11,476 nt of DNA. It comes from Chitinophagaceae bacterium (GTDB lineage: Bacteria; Bacteroidota; Bacteroidia; Chitinophagales; Chitinophagaceae). Location of the stretch: positions 1 through 11,476 of the forward strand of contig CANEWV010000021.1 of assembly GCA_947442905.1 (NCBI GenBank), read 5' to 3'. Below the pieces are notes generated by a model. It was not told the DNA's origin. It made no database searches and was given only the letters and a program-made list of their open reading frames with translations. Shown piece by piece: positions 7,782 through 11,476 of this stretch; positions within the stretch are counted from its first letter, which is position 1; each line of letters starts with the position of its first letter. A program made the translations under genes and the position numbers.

Positions 7782-7897
7782 AGTAAAAGGGGGGCTTTAC
7801 AGTATAAATCGGACCTTAAATTACAGAATTAATACGTAAATCTTACTGTTTTTCACCTTTTTTTTACCTAAATTAGAGGTACTATCAAACCAAGTCT
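7782..7897. promoter_or_regulatory. Divergent intergenic region between DUF1800 and ECF sigma genes
   Basis: These 116 AT-rich bases must hold the promoters for both the minus-strand DUF1800/DUF1501 operon and the plus-strand sigma operon. I see an eight-T run (7858-7865) and a short inverted repeat TACCT-N7-AGGTA (7865-7881) centred about 25 bases before the sigma ATG. A well-spaced TTTG / TAnnTTTG pair is not evident on either strand (best partial: minus-strand TTTG at 7889-7886 with TAATTTAG shortly after), so the promoters may depend on an alternative sigma factor. Confidence 0.5.
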
Positions 7898-8476
7898 ATG
7901 ACTGAGCAAGTAATTATTGCGGGTTGCCTTCAAAACGATGCTGCTGCACAAAGGGAGCTATTTAATAGGTATAGCCCAAAAATGCTAAGCGTTTGCTACC
8001 GGTTTGCACAAAATAGAGAAGATGCAGAAGATATGCTGCAAGAAGGGTTTATTAAGGTTTTTACACAAATACATACGTTTCAAAATAAAGGCTCATTTGA
8101 AGGTTGGATTAGGCGTATTATGGTTCACACCAGTATTAACTTTTTGAAAAAGTACAAAAAATTTACGGAGAGTTTAGACTTAACAAGTGCTGAAAATTTA
8201 GAAGTAAAGGAGGAGTCCATTGCTTCTATTATGCAGTCTAAACAAATAGTAGAATGTATCCGGTTATTACCAATTGGTTATAAAACGGTGCTCAATTTAT
8301 TTGCGATAGAAGGATATAGCCATAGAGAAATTAGCACTTTACTAGACATCGAAGAAAGTACAAGTAGAAGCCAATACACCAGGGCTAAAACGATGCTTTC
8401 AAATATTTTAATTAAGAAAAGAATTATTGATGCACCCAAAGAGAAATTTGAGTTGTTGTCGGTGATACAAAAATAA
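7898..8476 (+). CDS. ECF (RpoE-like) RNA polymerase sigma factor
   Basis: A 192-residue group 4 sigma factor. Region 2 spans about 20-88: LFNRYSPKMLSVCYRF, then REDAEDMLQEGFIKVF (40-55) for core binding and -10 recognition, and the FEGWIRRIMVHTSINFLKK segment (67-85). After an acidic linker, region 4 (about 115-170) contains LLPIGYKTVLNLFAIEGYSH and the helix-turn-helix EISTLLDIEESTSRSQYTRAK that reads the -35 element. No extra regulatory domain is fused. The start ATG gives the family-typical short N-terminal tail. The next gene, starting within 20 bases, encodes a probable cognate membrane anti-sigma factor, so activity is probably controlled by sequestration at the inner membrane and release on an envelope signal. 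Confidence 0.94.
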   Translation: MTEQVIIAGCLQNDAAAQRELFNRYSPKMLSVCYRFAQNREDAEDMLQEGFIKVFTQIHTFQNKGSFEGWIRRIMVHTSINFLKKYKKFTESLDLTSAENLEVKEESIASIMQSKQIVECIRLLPIGYKTVLNLFAIEGYSHREISTLLDIEESTSRSQYTRAKTMLSNILIKKRIIDAPKEKFELLSVIQK

Positions 8477-8495
8477 TTACGTGAAGCGGGTAGAT

Positions 8496-9848
8496 ATGGA
8501 AAAGAGGAATCAACTAGATGCTTTTGAGGAGTTTATACTTGACGAGGTAAACGAACACAAGATGTACCCATCTGGTCGTGTTTGGGCCAACATACGTACC
8601 GAAGTTCAAGGGAATAAATCATGGCCAGCCCTTACCATCATTGCTTTAACGGTCCTTGTAGCGCTTACGGTTTCTACATTTATTGCAACACAAAAATCCA
8701 CCCCGGTTGTGCTTACGAGTAATCGTTTGAAGCCAAAAAACACAAGCCAGTCTCTTGAAAAACCTTTTACCACCTATCAATCTAGTGCGCAAATTATAGC
8801 TTCAAAACCTACCATAAAAACGCAGGTTGTAAAAGCTTCGCCTACTATACCTTCGCGTGTAATGGATGTTGAACCTACGATCACGTTGTCTACTTATAAT
8901 GCAAGCAATGAAATTTATTCAGACAATACTTTGGATGAAATTAAATCACTCATTGATACTAAATCAGAAAGCCATGAAGTGGTAAATATTATTTCAAGTA
9001 TTGACCCTAGCGATAAAATAAATAAGACTTCCCTTTTACCTGCACTTATACATGCACAGGTGAATCATAATTTTGAACTTGCCGCTAGTGCTACTCAGGT
9101 TCAAAAAAAGAAAAAATACAGCGTTCAATTTTATGCTACCCCTTCTGCTAGTTTTAGGGTGCTTAATGATCAAAAAGTAAAAGAGTTAATTCAACCTTCA
9201 CTGATTGCCATTCCAATCAATTCGCCAGTTGTCCAAACCACGACATTTAATCAGGCGGTGAGACATAGACCTGATATTGGATTAGAACTTGGATTTACAT
9301 TCAATTATCCGGTTTCTAAAAGATTACAATTCAAAACAGGACTTCAACTTAATATCAGACAATACCAGATTGATACCTATGAAACCGGCGCCAATGCTGC
9401 AACCCTAGCCTTAGTGAATGGCGGTAGGGTGCAAAATATTTCTGTAATGACGAGCTACAATAACAATGTTGGCTTTAGAGCGGCACAACTTAATAATAAG
9501 GTATACCAGCTGGCCCTGCCTATTGGTCTCGATTACCAGCTTATCAGGTTTAAGAAATTTGGCATTCATACTCAGGCTACCATTCAGCCTACTTACAATG
9601 TCAATAAAAACGTTTACCTCCTTTCTACCGATTATGCAAATTATGCCGCTGGCAATGACTACGTACGCAAATGGAACATGAATACCAGTGTTGGCATTCA
9701 ATTTAGCTATCAAAAAGGCAATACCGTTTGGCAGTTAGGGCCACAAATCAGATACCAGACACTTCCTACTTACAACAACCCTTACCCCATCAAAGAAAAT
9801 TTGATTGATTACGGCTTCCGAATAGGTTGGAGTAGACAGTTTAAGTAA
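8496..9848 (+). CDS. Putative dual membrane-spanning anti-sigma factor with C-terminal outer-membrane beta-barrel (Dma-like)
   Basis: A 450-residue protein (from ATG 8496; a GTG at 8481 would add MKRVD and leave 4 bases after the sigma stop). The N-terminal head of about 40 residues is acidic and helical and carries VWANIRTEV, a pattern seen in Bacteroidota proteins encoded beside ECF sigma genes. One hydrophobic helix follows (about 43-64), then a Ser/Thr/Pro/Lys-rich linker to about 205 without domains. The rest is a beta-barrel of PorT/OMP_b-brl type: alternating strands such as SVQFYATPSASFRV, IGLELGFTFNYPVSKRLQFK, ALPIGLDYQL and YGFRIGWSRQF, ending near an aromatic residue as barrel proteins do. 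The layout matches the dual membrane-spanning anti-sigma factors described in Bacteroides thetaiotaomicron. Anti-sigma function is inferred from architecture and position, not from a recognised anti-sigma domain. Confidence 0.8.
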   Translation: MEKRNQLDAFEEFILDEVNEHKMYPSGRVWANIRTEVQGNKSWPALTIIALTVLVALTVSTFIATQKSTPVVLTSNRLKPKNTSQSLEKPFTTYQSSAQIIASKPTIKTQVVKASPTIPSRVMDVEPTITLSTYNASNEIYSDNTLDEIKSLIDTKSESHEVVNIISSIDPSDKINKTSLLPALIHAQVNHNFELAASATQVQKKKKYSVQFYATPSASFRVLNDQKVKELIQPSLIAIPINSPVVQTTTFNQAVRHRPDIGLELGFTFNYPVSKRLQFKTGLQLNIRQYQIDTYETGANAATLALVNGGRVQNISVMTSYNNNVGFRAAQLNNKVYQLALPIGLDYQLIRFKKFGIHTQATIQPTYNVNKNVYLLSTDYANYAAGNDYVRKWNMNTSVGIQFSYQKGNTVWQLGPQIRYQTLPTYNNPYPIKENLIDYGFRIGWSRQFK

Positions 9849-9857
9849 TTTTACGGC

Positions 9858-10433
9858 ATGAAATCAGTATTCATTGCATGCATTGTTTGCGTGATCGCAA
9901 GCGCCTGCAACAATAACAAAGTGTCCACCAATACGGGCAATACAAGTTATGATACCACCAGCTTTTACCCGATTGCAGCCTATTTTAAAAGTCAATTAAA
10001 ACATTTTGATAGTCTTGGGGCTAGGTATAGTATTGTTACAACAGAAGGCACCATTAAAGATAGCATTGTAGCAGATGGTTCTTCAATTACAACGCTTGTG
10101 CATTCGTTTATTGAATCCGATATTAGCGATAGTATTCAAAAAAAGAATTACAAAGAATCAGTATTTAGAGACGCAGGGACTGCAAGTTTTAATATCAATT
10201 ACACACCATTTAATAATGACGTTCCGGTTAGAAATATTGACATCTTAATGGATGAACAAACGTCACTAATTAAACGAATTTTTATTAGGAAACAGTTTAC
10301 CAGTAAAGACACAACAAGCACAGAACAATTGAGCTGGAAAACCAATGAGGGTTTTAACAGATCCATAAGTAAAGAAACGACTAACGGATACGTACTCAAC
10401 AAAGCAATTACTGTTCGCGTTATACTTCCATAA
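9858..10433 (+). CDS. Small hypothetical lipoprotein
   Basis: I do not recognise a family. The 191-residue product has a short signal peptide with a lipobox, VIASAC, so lipidation at Cys17 by signal peptidase II is likely. The mature part begins CNNNKVST, a Ser/Thr/Asn-rich tether without the acidic export signal known from some Bacteroidota surface lipoproteins, so a periplasm-facing location is somewhat more likely. The body (about 35-191) alternates polar and hydrophobic residues (ASFNINYTPF, VRNIDILMDEQTSLIKRIFIRKQF), suggesting a compact beta-sandwich or half-barrel. It starts 9 bases after the barrel gene and its TAA directly abuts the uvrC ATG, so it is in the middle of a tight operon and may work with the barrel protein. 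Confidence 0.85.
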   Translation: MKSVFIACIVCVIASACNNNKVSTNTGNTSYDTTSFYPIAAYFKSQLKHFDSLGARYSIVTTEGTIKDSIVADGSSITTLVHSFIESDISDSIQKKNYKESVFRDAGTASFNINYTPFNNDVPVRNIDILMDEQTSLIKRIFIRKQFTSKDTTSTEQLSWKTNEGFNRSISKETTNGYVLNKAITVRVILP

Positions 10434-11476
10434 ATGACCCAAGAGCAGTACCAACAATTAGCACACAAATTACCAGCAGACCCAGGTATCTATAAATACT
10501 ATGATGCAAAGGGTGTGCTGATTTATGTAGGTAAGGCAAAGTGTCTTAAAAAAAGAATCGCTTCTTATTTTACAAAAAATCAAAGCAGTTTTAAGACCAT
10601 CGAGCTGGTTCAGAAAATTGATCGTATTGAGTTTACCATTGTTGACTCGGAGCAGGATGCATTACTACTAGAGAACTCTCTAATTAAGCAGTACAAACCT
10701 CGCTACAATATTTTATTAAAAGATGATAAAGGCTACCCGTATTTAGTCATCAAAAAAGAACGATTCCCGCGCGTTTTTTCGACTTGGAAAAAATACAATG
10801 ACGGATCCATTTACCTTGGGCCCTTTACCTCTAAAGGAACCATCAGAGAAGTCTTAAGTTTTATCAAGCAGTTTATTCCACTACGCACTTGTAAGCTTAA
10901 TTTAAGTCAAGAAAATATAGACAAACAAAAATTTAAACCTTGCCTAGAATACCATCTAGGTAATTGTTTGGCCCCCTGCGCTGCATTACAAACAGAAGCA
11001 GATTACAATGATAGTTTAGAGCAGTTAAAAGGTTTACTAAAAGGTAACATGAGTCAACTCATGAACCATCTAAAAAAAGAAATGCAAGCGCATGCAGAGG
11101 CCCTCGATTTTGAAAAAGCAGCCCAGCTAAAATATAAAATGGACCTCTTACTTACCTACCAAGAAAAATCGGTGGTAGTAGGCAAGCACTTTTCTAATCT
11201 AGACGTGTTTTCGATTATTAAAGACGGCAAACTAGCGTATGTCAATTACCTAATGGTTCAAAACGGAAGTATCATACAAACCCATACGGTTCCATTAGAA
11301 GGTAAACTAGATGAGCCCGAAGATGAACTGCTTTGTTTTGCTATCGAAAGAATAAGAGCCGACTTTAATAGCCTTAGCACCGAAATTATTGTCCCCTATG
11401 CAGTCGATTATTTTGATAAAAATATTACCATCACTGTTCCAAAACTTGGAGACAAAAAAAAGTTACTCGACCTCTC
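10434..11476 (+). CDS. uvrC: Excinuclease ABC subunit C, 3'-truncated by window edge
   Basis: Makes both incisions around bulky DNA lesions in nucleotide excision repair after loading by UvrB. The open frame runs from ATG 10434, directly after the lipoprotein stop, to the window end (347 codons of about 600). The GIY-YIG nuclease domain for the 3' incision is complete: GIY (18-20), YVG (31-33), Arg41 and catalytic Glu80 in LLLENSLIK. Four cysteines follow, C153-x16-C170-x7-C178-x3-C182, matching the iron-sulfur ligands of E. coli UvrC but with a longer first gap. The UvrB-binding UVR motif lies near 218-240 (ALDFEKAAQLKYKM). The window ends at KLGDKKKLLDL, just before the RNase H-like domain for the 5' incision, so its catalytic residues cannot be checked. 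Confidence 0.96.
   Translation, partial: MTQEQYQQLAHKLPADPGIYKYYDAKGVLIYVGKAKCLKKRIASYFTKNQSSFKTIELVQKIDRIEFTIVDSEQDALLLENSLIKQYKPRYNILLKDDKGYPYLVIKKERFPRVFSTWKKYNDGSIYLGPFTSKGTIREVLSFIKQFIPLRTCKLNLSQENIDKQKFKPCLEYHLGNCLAPCAALQTEADYNDSLEQLKGLLKGNMSQLMNHLKKEMQAHAEALDFEKAAQLKYKMDLLLTYQEKSVVVGKHFSNLDVFSIIKDGKLAYVNYLMVQNGSIIQTHTVPLEGKLDEPEDELLCFAIERIRADFNSLSTEIIVPYAVDYFDKNITITVPKLGDKKKLLDL

Noticed and set aside
7471..7839. Plus-strand open frame over the DUF1800 start, ending before the sigma gene
   Set aside because: Mostly antisense to conserved DUF1800 codons; the glycine/valine-rich translation is typical of an antisense frame.
9411..9713. Minus-strand and alternative plus-strand frames within the barrel gene
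   Set aside because: Shadows of the barrel coding sequence with no independent start context or motif.
10199..10468. Minus-strand frames over the lipoprotein end and uvrC start
   Set aside because: They overlap two well-supported plus-strand genes and encode no recognisable feature.
1..11476. CRISPR arrays, tRNA or rRNA genes, insertion sequences, prophage or defence genes
   Set aside because: No regularly spaced repeats, no cloverleaf-like or rRNA segments and no transposase, integrase or nuclease-defence motifs are visible; genes are contiguous and of ordinary chromosomal type.

Overview
The window looks like chromosomal DNA from a member of the Bacteroidota, most likely of the Chitinophagaceae type. 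The reasons are the AT-rich coding sequence, the near absence of strong Shine-Dalgarno sites, a type IX secretion (T9SS) C-terminal sorting domain, a paired DUF1800/DUF1501 locus, a Haem_bd CxxCH protein starting with the usual 'QAFRPEKN'-like anchor, and an ECF sigma gene followed by an anti-sigma/outer-membrane-barrel fusion. Family names come from recognising motifs by eye; no database search was run. Coding density is high, no gap exceeds about 120 bases, and there are no RNA genes, insertion sequences or CRISPR arrays that I can see.

Layout. (1) 1-1587, plus strand: the 3' two thirds of gpmI (glycolytic phosphoglycerate mutase), then a small membrane-anchored c-type haem-binding protein, closed by a clear intrinsic terminator at 1613-1642. 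(2) 1656-4073, plus strand: engB (ribosome assembly GTPase) and, 12 bases on, a full ABC exporter half-transporter. (3) 7781-4084, minus strand, convergent with the exporter: a DUF1800 protein, a DUF1501 protein carrying both a twin-arginine signal and a T9SS type A sorting domain, and a DUF2721 membrane protein. (4) 7898-11476, plus strand, divergent from region 3: an ECF sigma factor, a 450-residue protein with a cytoplasmic anti-sigma-like head, one inner-membrane helix, a long Ser/Thr-rich linker and a C-terminal beta-barrel, then a small lipoprotein and the first 58% or so of uvrC, all tightly spaced.

The most interesting part is region 4 with its divergent neighbours. The barrel protein fits the architecture of the dual membrane-spanning anti-sigma factors (Dma) described in Bacteroides thetaiotaomicron, in which one polypeptide links the outer membrane to a cytoplasmic ECF sigma factor. 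Here the pair is followed by a lipoprotein that may reach the same envelope compartment, and it lies back to back with an exported DUF1800/DUF1501 pair. A second point is that the DUF1800 protein has no signal peptide of its own and none can be added upstream, while its operon partner carries a Tat signal, which suggests export as a folded complex. Both are inferences from architecture and context.
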